64,000 nt of DNA. Source: Golubevia sp. BC0850 (taxonomy: Eukaryota; Basidiomycota; Exobasidiomycetes; Golubeviales; Golubeviaceae). Shown here piece by piece: positions 24,800-35,730 of the stretch (within the stretch, counting starts at the first letter, position 1; every line of letters starts with the position of its first letter). The stretch is taken from contig JAAVVG010000029.1 in assembly GCA_012976225.1 (NCBI GenBank), positions 165,175 to 229,174 on the forward strand, read 5' to 3'. Both the position numbers and the translations under genes were made by a program. Below the pieces are notes generated by a model. The model was not told the DNA's origin. It worked only from the letters and a program-made list of their open reading frames with translations, and searched no databases.

Positions 24800-26701
24800 T
24801 CAAGCTGTGGCAGCGACCAAACAACTCTTCTTTCCAGCAGCTACATCCTTCTGATAAGCAGCGATTGTCTTTTGCTTCTCATCTGGAGTTTCGGTCTCCT
24901 CCTCTGGTTTCCAAGACAAGTATTCGTTGGTGTAGTTGCCTACGAAGTTCTCATCTACGATGCCCAATCTCTTGGAGTAGGTTGTCACCTTAGTCCAATC
25001 TCTTTCAACGTTGTGGTTGTCAACGCTCATGTAAGCGAAGGATCGTTCGAAGATTCTGTCTTGAAGAGGAGAGTTGAATTCTGGTACGCGATCTTTCAAT
25101 TCGCCCCATGCTTTGGAAGGGTTGGCCAGAAGATAATCGCTTCCTTTCTTAACGGCAGCCATGAATTTCTTAGCTTTGTCCGGGTGGGCTTCCAAGAAAG
25201 GCTCGTTGGCGATGTATAGGATCGAGCTGAGGAAATGGCAGAGAAGTGAAGATTGTCAATCTACTATTTGTGGGGGGAGGGGAAGCTTCAATTCCTCGAT
25301 AATGAAAATCGAGTCTGGTCTGACGCCAGACAAAACTCACCAGAAGCAACAGCACCCCAACTCGGCCAATTCGTCGACTGTAGAGTGAATTGAATCAGGG
25401 ATGAGAGCATGTCAATGGAAAGTGCGAGATTTGACGACACTCATGGCTATGACACTTTCTTCTAAGTAGTTGAACGTCTTCTGGGTCTTCACCCCTGGTT
25501 TTCTTCCATTCCTCCAGTTCGACACATTGGACGTTCTCTAAACCGATTCCAGCGTGAATCTCTCCAGTCTGGATTGCACCTATTTGAAAAATGAGATAGA
25601 GCCAGTTGTACATTGTTTGAGTGGAAAGAATTGATTCAAAAGGTCAATGTCAGCACAAAGGCGAAAGAGAAGGAGCTCAGCGTCGACTTTCCCCTTGGAC
25701 TCACGTGAAATGTTCATTCCGCAACGGACAGCAGTGTAGTCATCTGCGAAACAGAAACGAGTCCATGATTTACAAATTTGAAGTTAGCTCTTAAGATTGA
25801 AGTTAGGGAGGGTCGAAGAGAAAGTGAAGTCAGACTAAGAACATTCTACTCACCCGGCTTGAGTCCAAAATGAGCTGTGAGCTCGTCCAATTGAACCTTT
25901 CCGAATTCCCCGACGTATCCAATTCTTTTGCCTTTGATGTCTTCGAACTTGGAGAAACCACTGCTCTTTAGATAGACCAGACCAGTGAAAGGTTCATCCA
26001 TCATTGTGCCGATGGATTTGACTGGAAATCCGCGAGCTTTTGCTGCAATGGTATGGATCATCGCCTTAGCTGCGATGTCAGCTTATGTTTGGAAGGGAAA
26101 GGAAAGATGCGGAGAGAAGAGAAAGAAAGAAGGGATAGAGTTTGGTGACGTCGTCAGCGATTGAGTTCAGCTCCGCGTCTCACTCATGCCTTGACGTGAT
26201 CGTTATCTACTCACCACGGCCAGTTCCGACAAGTCTATCAGAAGGAATAGGTGAGCAAAGGGGAGTTTCAGAAAATGAACATAGAAGGAAGAGAAAGAAT
26301 CTCCCTCCACTCACTCTGTAACGTCAGAAGGGTCGTTAGGATTGAGGATAGCAACTTGGATTCCTTGTTCAGCGAAGAATCCTTTGTGTTGAGCCTGTAG
26401 ATTTCAAGTGTGTTCAAAAAGGCCTAGTCAGTCGATACGTCCGCCTCAAGAACCAGCAAGCGAAAGTACTGACCAAGAAGACTGGGGCATGATAAGGACT
26501 GTAGAGATGGAAAGTGGGCTACGAATCAATTTCTAGAGGTATGAATTTGTTTGAGCAGCTCAAAACTCACGTGGCTCTCCAGTTAAAGACTGAGAAAGGA
26601 GCGAGAGATGCGAAACGGAGGGGTCAGTTTGTGATGACCCTCGGGGAACTGGGATCTATTCTATGCATGCACTCACGGAAGGTAATCTTTTCAGTAGTCA
26701 T
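24800..26701 (-). CDS. THI5: HMP-P synthase (thiamine pyrimidine synthase), THI5/NMT1 family
   Basis: Ten exons on the minus strand: 26701-26677, 26589-26571, 26498-26474, 26394-26315, 26234-26215, 26081-25854, 25743-25705, 25579-25460, 25377-25341 and 25226-24800. Total 1020 nt, 339 aa, the family length. The protein makes 4-amino-5-hydroxymethyl-2-methylpyrimidine phosphate from PLP and its own active-site histidine in cytosolic thiamine synthesis. Seen: [41 protein letters not shown] with the His at exactly residue 66 (the donor His of yeast Thi5), IGYVGEFGK, the LGCCCFC cysteine cluster, and NYTNEYLSW. Four exons are 25 nt or shorter. Between exons 8 and 9 the only phase-correct, family-matching donor is GAAAGT rather than GTAAGT. 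I saw no TPP aptamer upstream. Confidence 0.95.
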
Positions 26702-27263
26702 GATGTTGAAGTTTTTGGGCGAGTTACAGAATGGAGAAGGGAAAGGAGAGGAGCTCTCGCTTTTCCCTTTTATATGTACGAGTCATAGAATCAAACCTCC
26801 CGAAGCAATCAAAGCTCAATTGGGCCCACTCAAAAGCTACGGTATGGTGCGAGCTAATCTCAATCAACACAAGCTCAAGTTTGTGGCTTATCTGCTGCTG
26901 CAGTTACAGGCGGGAGGGTACATACAATACAAGAATACTCGTGGCGGGGCGGTCGTGGTGGAGGTGATTCCCAGTTCGTCCCTTTGGTAGATGCACGGAC
27001 TTATTTTGAGCACAAGGCAGAAGAATGAAGAGAACAATTTGATTTTTGATCGAGACGTTCGAGAAGGAACCTGCACGTTCTTCCCGTCATTAACTTTCGA
27101 TTAAAGTTTCGTGCTGTGTGGACTGGAGCCGTGCACAAGCTTCTTCCCGTTTGTCTCCACACGACACCAAGAGAGAGAATGGAAAGATGAAGTTGGTATT
27201 ACAGAGGTGATGAGATGAGAAAGAAATGATGTAACAAAAAGCAGAAACTCCAAATAAACCCTC
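26702..27263. promoter_or_regulatory. THI5 promoter and VPS41 3' region
   Basis: 562 bp between the THI5 ATG and the VPS41 stop. Contains a TATA box close to THI5. I looked on the THI5 strand for the conserved CUGAGA and GCG-AGGGA blocks of a TPP riboswitch and did not find them. Confidence 0.45.
26768..26775 (-). promoter_or_regulatory. TATA box of THI5
   Basis: ATATAAAA on the minus strand, about 70 nt upstream of the THI5 ATG, a normal fungal distance. It fits the strong, regulated expression usual for this family, whose enzyme turns over once. Confidence 0.6.
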
Positions 27264-30200
27264 TCAACTGACGATGATTCCTTCTAACTGCATGCCCTTC
27301 TCCCTGGTGCAAGCTGGACAGCCCCGCCTGAGGACAACCTTCAGTCTACCCTCATACCTCAACTTCTTTTCGAATTCTATCTCAGCCTCGTTGTGCCTTC
27401 TGGCAGGTCCATAGATCCCATCTCCTCTCGTTCCAGCTTGACTGGCGGTCATGAGAACAGGTGGCAAACCGGAGCCTGAAGGATCTGAAACGGTAGCTAC
27501 TCCCTTGACCTGAGGAATGTTCTCGTTCGGGACGAGACAAGAAAGATGATAAGCGTGCCTGCAGAGGAACAGCACTCTGTGAGGAGACTGTCGAGCGGAA
27601 GAGAACGTCTCGGATGGCTTCGAGAGCAGCGATTCTCCACAAGATGTGCAGACTGATTTGTCTAGAGAAGGAGTACAGGAATGAAAAAGGAGATTCAGCG
27701 AAAACCCCAAGAAGAAAAAGACTCGAAAGTGTACTCACTGTCACAATAAAGAGCGTTTGTCTGGCTCTGCTGAAGTGAGACTGAGAGGCCACGACTGTCG
27801 TGATAGAGTACCGCTGAACAGCCTTCCAAAAGCGAAATCTGGAGGTTGAAGTCGTGAAGAATCTTGATCAAAGCAGGTTTCAATCCAGAGATTTCCAATC
27901 CATTCTTGATACGGCGAATCAATCGGATCGGATCTATCTCCGCTCCAACATTCTCAAGCAAGCCGCGAATGAAAGCAGGCTTGGTCTCGGAGTACTTGAG
28001 AAGATCTTCCCAAAGGTCGTCATCGTTCTGCTCCTTTGCAAAGTCTATAGCCTGTAGAGAATGGAAGAGATTGCAGTCAGTAGCGCCGAAGAAGCAAAGC
28101 TACCGTTGCTGGATACAGCTCACCCTTTCGACGTCACCAAGCCTCTCGATGATGAGATTGAGGGCTCTCTTGTTGTCTCCGACTCGTCCAAGAAGGAATA
28201 CCATCTCGGGAACAAAATCATGCTCCTTACAAACAAGGTAAGCCTGAGAGAAGAAGGAGAAGAGTCAGCACTTTGAGTGGTTTAAGAGAAAGGATTCGAA
28301 TCGATCGCTCACCTTGTCGAACGAATAGTAGCTGCTCATGGCTCGAAGGTAAGGCATCAGACGAGAGCTGTCGAACTCAGCGTATAGCTTGACCTGCATC
28401 GCCGAAACAAGCGAAGGTTAGAGTCAGCAATGAAGGACGAGTTTTCGAAGCGGCGAGCGGATTTGATGCGCACCTGAAGGTCTGAGAAGTCGGACGCCAA
28501 CTGAGGGTCCCTATCAAAGAGCGAATCCAGATACATGTAGAGATAGCGAGGATGTCCGTCCAACTGAGAGATGACACGGTGAATCTGAAGACCAAGAAAA
28601 GGAAGGGGAATTCAGTCGAGGGATCTAGAGAGAATGAAGGAGTCTACTTCTTCGACTCACCAAAATAGAATGAGTGTGATCAACAAGTAGATCGATAGCA
28701 GCTCCATGTTTGGAACCTCTGATTTCTCCACCCATAACAGACTTGCGAACCGTGTTGACTCTTTGAGCTTCCTTCTGCTTGCTGGAGAGATCTTGTTCAA
28801 ATTCGATGAGAAGGAGGGCTTGATCCTGGACAGCTGTGAAAAGGTTGTGATCTCTGATGAGGTCAAAGACTCCAGGTCTTCGTAGCCTCAAGAAGTAAGG
28901 GAGCGCTTTACCTGGCTGTCTATTGGCGATGTAGAGCTCGGCTAGGCATTCCATCAGCAGCTGAGTCTGAGTCTTGTCTCTTTCCAGCTTGTCCTCTATA
29001 GCAATGACCACGGCTTCAGTTGAGTAGATCTCGGGAGGCCATGTCTTCAAGGTCGTGAGAAGAGTCTTCGGATCGTTTTGAAGGAAGTGAGCCAAGATCA
29101 TGTCGTAGACCATTCCAGTCAGCACAGGATCACTGATCGGCACGTAAGGAATGACGGTTCCTAACCTGCCTCGTTCCACGAAAAGGAAGATCCAATCCTC
29201 CCAAGCTTGAGCATTCCTTCCGAGAATTTTTGAAGCGATCTTGGCCGCCTTCTCCAAATTCTCTTCATCTACCAGCCAGGAGAGATATTTTCTTCCGATG
29301 TCCTCAGAGTCGAACCCTCTAGAAGAAGCCAATTCGCTTCCCATCGCTTCAACCTTGACCAGAGCCTCCTCGTACTTCTTCCTTTCGAGCAACCAGTCTA
29401 CGTGATCCTTATCGTCCCTCGGCCTGGCGATTACAATATCTTTAGGAGAGACGACGTAGAAGACGTTGCTATCCGAGTCGTAGCGCTTGGAGCTCCCGTC
29501 TCCAGATTTCACGCTTCGACCGTTTGCGATGGCTTCAGCGGAAGGGACCAGAAGGTAGTCGTTGCATTGAAACCTCTCATAGTTTTGAAGACTCAAAACG
29601 TCAGAGCTCAACTCATCTCCCGAGTTTGAAATGATCCGAAGCTCGGGAGGAGAACCTTTCTTCCTTCTGTGATCTTGAGCTGCTTCATCGAAGTTCTCCT
29701 CGGTGAGATAGGCTAAGACCAGAAAATCCTTTCCATAGGGGACAATTCCACTGATCATGCAGTCGAGCTCGAAGATTGCAGTGATTTCGACGTAGAGAGA
29801 GGTGCTGGAGGAGTTGAGACTTGGAACCGAAGCCACGCTCGAGTGATTGCTAGGCTTTCGCTCTTTGATCCTCGCGATCTTGATGTGATCGGCCCAAGCT
29901 ATCAGGAGCGTCCGATCGTCTTGCCAGAAGAGACTACATCTGAATAGATCTGCTCTTGGATTGACGCTAGGCGGAGAGATAAAAGTGATGCGTTGCTTGG
30001 CTTGAGTGTCGTAAATCCTCACGCCCTGAAAGTCGATTGGAGAGGGAAGAAAGAACTTGAGGGGATCAGGTCTGCGACTCCAAAACTTGAGCGGCTTGAA
30101 AGAAATAAAGATCAAGTAGCTCGACTCACTCGATCATTTGCCCAGGCTATCAGGCTACCCTTCCATTCCACAGTCCAGATTGGACCTTCTCCAGAATGCA

Positions 30201-31896
30201 GAACAGTTTCTTTGTGACCGAACCAGCTCTTCTCTCTGTGAATGAGGTTTCCTGCCATTCCACCACAGACCAGAGCTCTAGTGCTTCTCCGACCAAAATT
30301 GGGCTCCAAAGCGACGCATCGCATGGGTCTCTTGAAATCGAAGACGTACTGTTCAGACGTCGAGAGAGCTGATATCGAGACCAATCCTGAGGAGAGCACA
30401 GAGCAGGGCAGGAACAAAGGTCAGCAACATGTCTGAGCTCAAGCAAGAAAATGGCAAAGAGAGCGGAAGAGACTTACCATCCATACCAGCACTGGCGACG
30501 AATTCGGAGGAAGAATCGATCTCGAGGGTCAAGATACTAGCAGAATGAGATCTGAATCCTTTGACCAAGTTTCCCTCCACGTCCAGAATGAAGATCATTC
30601 CAGCATGAGTTCCAAGAGCCTGACAGGAATGATCAAAAGGGAGCGGCAGAGTCAGCGGTCTGTCAAATCCAAAGACTTGCTCGACATTCTCTTCATCTCT
30701 TTTCATCTCGCTCCACAACCGACTGGGAAGCTTTGATTTAAATTAAAGGACTTGCTCATATTCTCTGAACTTCCCTCAATCCTGCTTGATCTAATGCTTA
30801 CCAAGAATCTCTCAGAAATAGCCAATGAACTTGCAGTATCTTTGGCAAAAATATCAGTTGCGCCTCCCTTCATTCGCTGATACTTCAAAGAAGGCTCAGT
30901 ATCTTCTTCTTCGTCTTCAGATTCCTCCTCTCCACTATCACCATCTTCACTATCGTCTTCCTCGCTTTCCGCTCCTGCTCCTTTCGAATCTTCCGATCCT
31001 GTTTCCAAAGCTGAGGGTTGTTCTTCCACTTCCGCCAGAGAAGTCTCCTTCAACTGAGTAGGATGTAGCTCAGTTGTATCCTCCGAAGGTTTGGAAGGTG
31101 GAGATAGAGCGTGGTTTGAGGAGGGAGAGGGTAGAGGAGAGTTCTCCAAGGTTGGCTGGTTGCTGTGAGACGAGGTGATAGCTTCTGACTCTCCAATGCG
31201 ATCTTGAGATAATGCATTCTCTTGATTGTTGTCTTCAGATTCCTCCAAAGCAGTTCCTAATTCCACAGGCTCCAGCTCTTGCAGCTCCTGTTCATCTTCA
31301 GAAGCTATGTCCTCCTCAAGCACTCCATCCTCCGAGCTTTCTTCATCTCCTTCTTCCTCTTCTTCCTCACTTTCTCCATCTGGCATCTCTCCATCTAGAA
31401 GCACTGTCATTCTCTTCTTCCTCTCCTTCTCCTTGTCTGTCTCTGAAGAGGCGATACGAGTTGAGCGTCGAGGCTTGCTGATAGAGCCTTCAGCAAGACT
31501 CTCTCCCTTGCTTTCCGTTGAGGCTGATTCCCTCGCATTGGCAGTTGATGAGATCTTTGATTCTTCAACTACCTTACCTAAGTGGATCTCGCTACCCTTT
31601 TGATTCGTATTGATTTCATTCTTTCCTTCCAGCGACTCCTGATCCACCTCATCTTGTGATCCTCTCAGCAGCTCTTCTAGACCCTCCGTGTCTACCTTGG
31701 GTCCATCTTGATGATCTTGATCTTGCTGTCTATTCTTCTTTGCCGAAGGTAGTCGAATAGTTGAAGCTGATGGTAGAGGAATGAATGGATCGTCAGGAGA
31801 TCCAGATGTACCTGCTCCTGCTATGAAGGATCGAGATTGCCTGTCCTCAAAAGATTGAGCTAGGAAAACTGCTTCGTCTTCAGGCGAGGGATCCAT
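27264..31896 (-). CDS. VPS41: Vacuolar sorting protein VPS41 (HOPS subunit)
   Basis: Nine exons: 31896-30802, 30619-30478, 30386-30130, 30025-28661, 28584-28474, 28393-28313, 28243-28124, 28051-27739 and 27661-27264, total 3882 nt (1293 aa). After an acidic N-terminus comes the WD40 beta-propeller (AISERFLALGTHAGMIFILD, GEGPIWTVEWKGSLIAWAND, GVRIYDTQAK), then the alpha-solenoid/CLH repeat region (WEDWIFLFVERGRLGTVIPY, ELYIANRQPGKALPYFLRL, HTHSILIHRVISQLDGH). A C-terminal RING-like zinc site follows: CTSC, FLCRHAYHLSCL and RRGCPAC. VPS41 is the HOPS effector subunit that tethers vesicles at the vacuole. The extension of roughly 330 residues before the propeller (Glu/Ser-rich, several acidic runs) is longer than usual. 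It could hold trafficking signals. Confidence 0.95.
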
Positions 31897-32106
31897 TGAA
31901 GGATCGGGATGTCGTTAGTCCAGAGACGGAGGACTGAAAGTGAGATGATGGAAGGCGGTTTATGTTAGGGCTAAGATAATAAGGCAAACTCGAGATTCTC
32001 AGATAGTCAGAGCACAAACTCGGATCTGATCCAATGTGGAATTACAGAAAACTAGAAAAAAGTATTGAGAAGTAGAAAATACAAAGACGTAATCGAAGAG
32101 GAAAGA

Positions 32107-35100
32107 CTAAGTCCCCCTTTCTGCTTCCTTTTCCACATTCCTCGAGTACTGATCCATTCCACCTTCCAAGATTTTGACTTTGGAATGTTGAACCAAATAG
32201 ACTTTCCCTGTCTTCGGCGTGTCCTTCTCTTCATCTTCATCTTCACTAGAGGACTCATCGCTATCGACAGCTCCATTGGCAGCTCCTGCCTTGCCTTTGT
32301 TTTCCACCAGCGCTTTCACAGCATGTCTATCGTGCGAGCACAGCAGCACAGCACCAGTGTAACGACGTAGAGCCGAGATCAAGGCTGTGATGGAGTCGCC
32401 ATCGAGATGGGCTGTAGAAAGAAGAAGGAGAGTCAGGTCTCGTTCAGAAGATCGATTTGATTCAGAGTCAGTCACTCACTCGTCACTTCATCTAGTACCA
32501 CCAAGTCAGGGCTCCCCCAAAGAGTTTTAGCAAGTCCTAGTCGCACCTATCAAAGATGATGAAAGGAGTCAGGTCAGCAGGAAGAGCATCGAGAGGGCCG
32601 TAAAGTTGTCGACACACTCACCTTCTGACCTCCGCTCAAAGTCCAGACCTTCTGAGTATCAGAAAGACGACCTCCAAGACCCATTTGACCCAAGACTTGA
32701 CGAGCCTCACTTTCTTTTGCTGGAGGTCCATTACCTGGCTGATCCGTGAACTCGAGGAAGTGGCCCAGACCAGTTGTAGGATCTCCACGTAATCCCAGAG
32801 TGTCTGCAGATTCCGTCCATCCAGAGGGAGGAGAAGTGAGCATCTCGATTGTGTGCTGAGCGTAGAGGTGAACTTTTGCACGGGGATGTCTTTCGACGAC
32901 TCCACTCGAAGCTGAAAGGTTTCCCGTTATGAGATTGATGAGAGTCGTCTTTCCGTGACCATTTGGACCTATGAAGGCCGCACGTTCACCTTCTCCGAGA
33001 GTGAACTCGACGTGTTGAAGAGTTGGCTTGGTGGAGCCTTTGTAAGTGAAAGAGACGTCGTCCAAGTGAACCAGAGCTCCAGGAAAGCGTAACGGTTCAG
33101 GATCCGGAAAGGTGAAGTTCATCGGTCGATCAGGAGCATCGATTTGAACTCCTTGTCTAGAAGTGAGGAAATAACCTTGAGTATCTCTATTCAGCTTGAA
33201 TCTAGTTCCCTTTGCGGAGACTTCGACTCCAAAACGTTCGTCGAGCTTTGTCTGGCGAGATTTGACCATTCGAAGTTTGTTGTCATCTCCACTCTTCTTG
33301 GCGGCTCGTAGATTGTCTTCGATACTTTTCTCCACCTGATTCAAAAAGGGAATCAAGGATGAGAGAGGATTACAGAGGGACTGTGGGAAAAGAGAGAACT
33401 CACCTTTTCTTTTTTACGATCGAGGGCCTCTTGCTGTTTGATAGCATGCTTGTACGTCTTCCTCTGCTGCCTCTCGTACTCCGTCAAGTTTCCAGCAAAG
33501 TAGGCGAGCGTGTTCTTTCGAAGTACTATCAGCTCCTCAGCGACACTATCCAGAAATTCACGATCGTGAGAAATGGTGATTACTGAATGAGGTAGACTTT
33601 GAATGTAGCCCTGCAGCCAGATTACCGCTGGTAGATCGAGATAGTTATCGGCTTCATCTAGCAGCAGAACATGAGTTGGTTGAAGTAGAGCCGAGGCTAA
33701 AGAGGTGCGACTCTTCCAACCACCAGAGAGCGATGCGTACGGTGCCTCCATTCTGGCGTCTGAGAATCCAAGTCCGTGCAGGATAGCTCGAGCTCGTGAG
33801 TCGGTGGTGGTAGAGTCGAGCTGAGTTCGTTTAAGAAGATGAGATTTGATAGGTAAGTATTCGGTCGATGATGACGACTGCAGAAGGAAGACTCACACTC
33901 TCAAGGACAGCTTGCGCCTTTGCCATCAGGCCGGTAGCTTCTGCAGTCCAATCTTCATCCTTGCTGCGAGAGAGAAGACTAGATAAAGACCGAGAAGAGA
34001 AGATGCGGATCTGGATATCAGAATAGAACTCAAAACACGAACACATCCAATCCGACTTACTTCACTTTCGCTTCTTCAAAGTTCTTTTCGGCAAGTATCA
34101 GAGTTTTCCTAGCATCTGCGCCTCTAGCTCCACTTCTCCTCAAAGAGATCCTTCTGGCAGTATCCAATTCGTCTTGAGCGATGTCCATCAGCACTCGAGT
34201 GGTTGTGGCTCTGATCTGCTCCATAACTTGAGAATCTAAAGCTTTGCTGAGAGCTATAAGCACAAACCAGAGATATGATTAAACAAGGCATCAGAAAGAG
34301 TATCGAGAAAGTCGTTGCATTTCTGTTCTAACTTACCATTAAATTCCTTCTCAGCACGAGCACGAACTTTATCAGATTCTTTCACAGCTTGAAGAACGCT
34401 GATGGGTTCGTTGGAGCTCTCTGATTGCTGATCTTGCTGGTTTGCTGAAAGATCATTTTCAACTTGACTGACCAAAAGGATCTTGATATTCGTTGGAAGA
34501 CCAGGAATGATTCGATCGCTGAGAGCTCTGAGCATAGTTGATTTTCCAAGCCCATTCCTAGCGTGAAGACCGTAGTGAACTCCTTCTTTGATACGAAGAT
34601 GAGCAGAAGAAATCAATTCCTTTCCATCTATTGAGACAGTGACGTCCTTGAGATCAATCTTTAGAGAGGAAGAGAAGTGAAATCAGTGCCAGGTAGCGAT
34701 CCAAGAGAAAGCTTAGGAAAAAACGCTCTCACCTCTTTGGTTTCAGTCACAATGACATCGGCATGGAATCTTGATTCTTGACTCGTGGCAAAGATAGGAG
34801 GAAGTTGAGCTGCCAGACTCGCTGGAAGAGTTTGAAGAGGTTCATTCGAGGGTTCGGAAGTAGGGTTAGAGGTTGAAGCTGCCTCTTCCCTGAGTCGTCT
34901 TCTTGCAGCAGCTGGAATTTAGAAAGGAATCGAACCGGAAGGATCAGTTACAGACAGCCTAGCAAAGGTGAGGAAGGAGGACGTCGATCCAACCACTTAA
35001 GAATTTCATCACTCACCTTTGGTCTCTCCGGGTTTAACATCCTTTGCATCCACCACGATCTTTTCTTTCTTCGACTTGATTTCCAAAGGACCTTTCTTCG

Positions 35101-35413
35101 AATCGATAGCTTTGCTAGAACTCTGTGGGGGCTGGTCTTCCTTGGAGGTCTTGGAACCACCAATTTGAAAGTTTTTCCAGTTTTCTAAAATCTCTGTAGC
35201 TCCTTTCTTCCCGGTCCCTGCGTCGAGAAGAATAGGTCGAGCTACTTTTTCCAGTATTTCGTATGCTTCTGACCTTTGAAGCTGAGTTGGAGAGGAATCT
35301 AGAATGAGAGAGAACTCTTCCAAAGCTGTTTGCAACTTTGGGAGAGACTTGAGGGCTTGAAGTGTCTTGAGAAGGAACTGAGGAATGACTGATAGAAGAG
35401 AGTGGACAGTCAT
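32107..35413 (-). CDS. ABC-F family ATPase (two ABC domains, no TM)
   Basis: Nine exons: 35413-35017, 34911-34733, 34658-34337, 34253-34061, 33963-33897, 33820-33404, 33335-32622, 32546-32480 and 32411-32107, total 2661 nt (886 aa). Domain 1: Walker A ARNGLGKST (about 224), signature LSGGWKSR (about 416), Walker B VLLLDEADNYLD. Domain 2: Walker A GPNGHGKTT (about 650), signature LSGGQKVRLGLA completed by the exon 7/8 splice, Walker B LVVLDEVTTHLDGDS. A charged linker between the domains (YERQQRKTYKHAIKQQEALDRKKEKV) is the ABC-F 'P-site tRNA interaction' type. No membrane segments. ABC-F proteins act on ribosomes or in translation control (GCN20, ARB1 and relatives); which one this is cannot be settled by eye. 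The first 190 residues are a helical N-terminus I do not recognise. Confidence 0.9.
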
Positions 35414-35730
35414 GACGGTGAAATCTTGGAGATGATTGAAAGGGAATCGTTTAAGGATGCTTTTAATATAGGAGTCCGAGTCATGGATGACTGACTCGAC
35501 GAAGGGAGAAGAGAAAGAGAAGGAAGGCTCTCAACCAGCGTGAACGGCACCCTTCTGACCTTCAGAGAAATGCTGTTGTTTGATATTCCAGGAGACTATT
35601 ACTGAAGATTTTCGATAGAAGCTGATTGCGAGTCAGCCGAGCCTTCACAGCCTGTGAGAACGTCTCTGGATTACTTCGCTGAGTTCGCTCTCCTTCTTTC
35701 CTCTCCTCGACACCCGGACATTCTCAAAAC
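35414..35730. promoter_or_regulatory. 317-bp divergent promoter region
   Basis: Lies between the ATGs of the ABC-F gene (minus) and ABP1 (plus). Ends CT-rich just before the ABP1 ATG. No distinct motif recognised. Confidence 0.4.

Noticed and set aside
26702-27263. TPP riboswitch upstream of THI5
   Set aside because: Expected from fungal thiamine genes, but the conserved aptamer blocks were not found on the coding strand.
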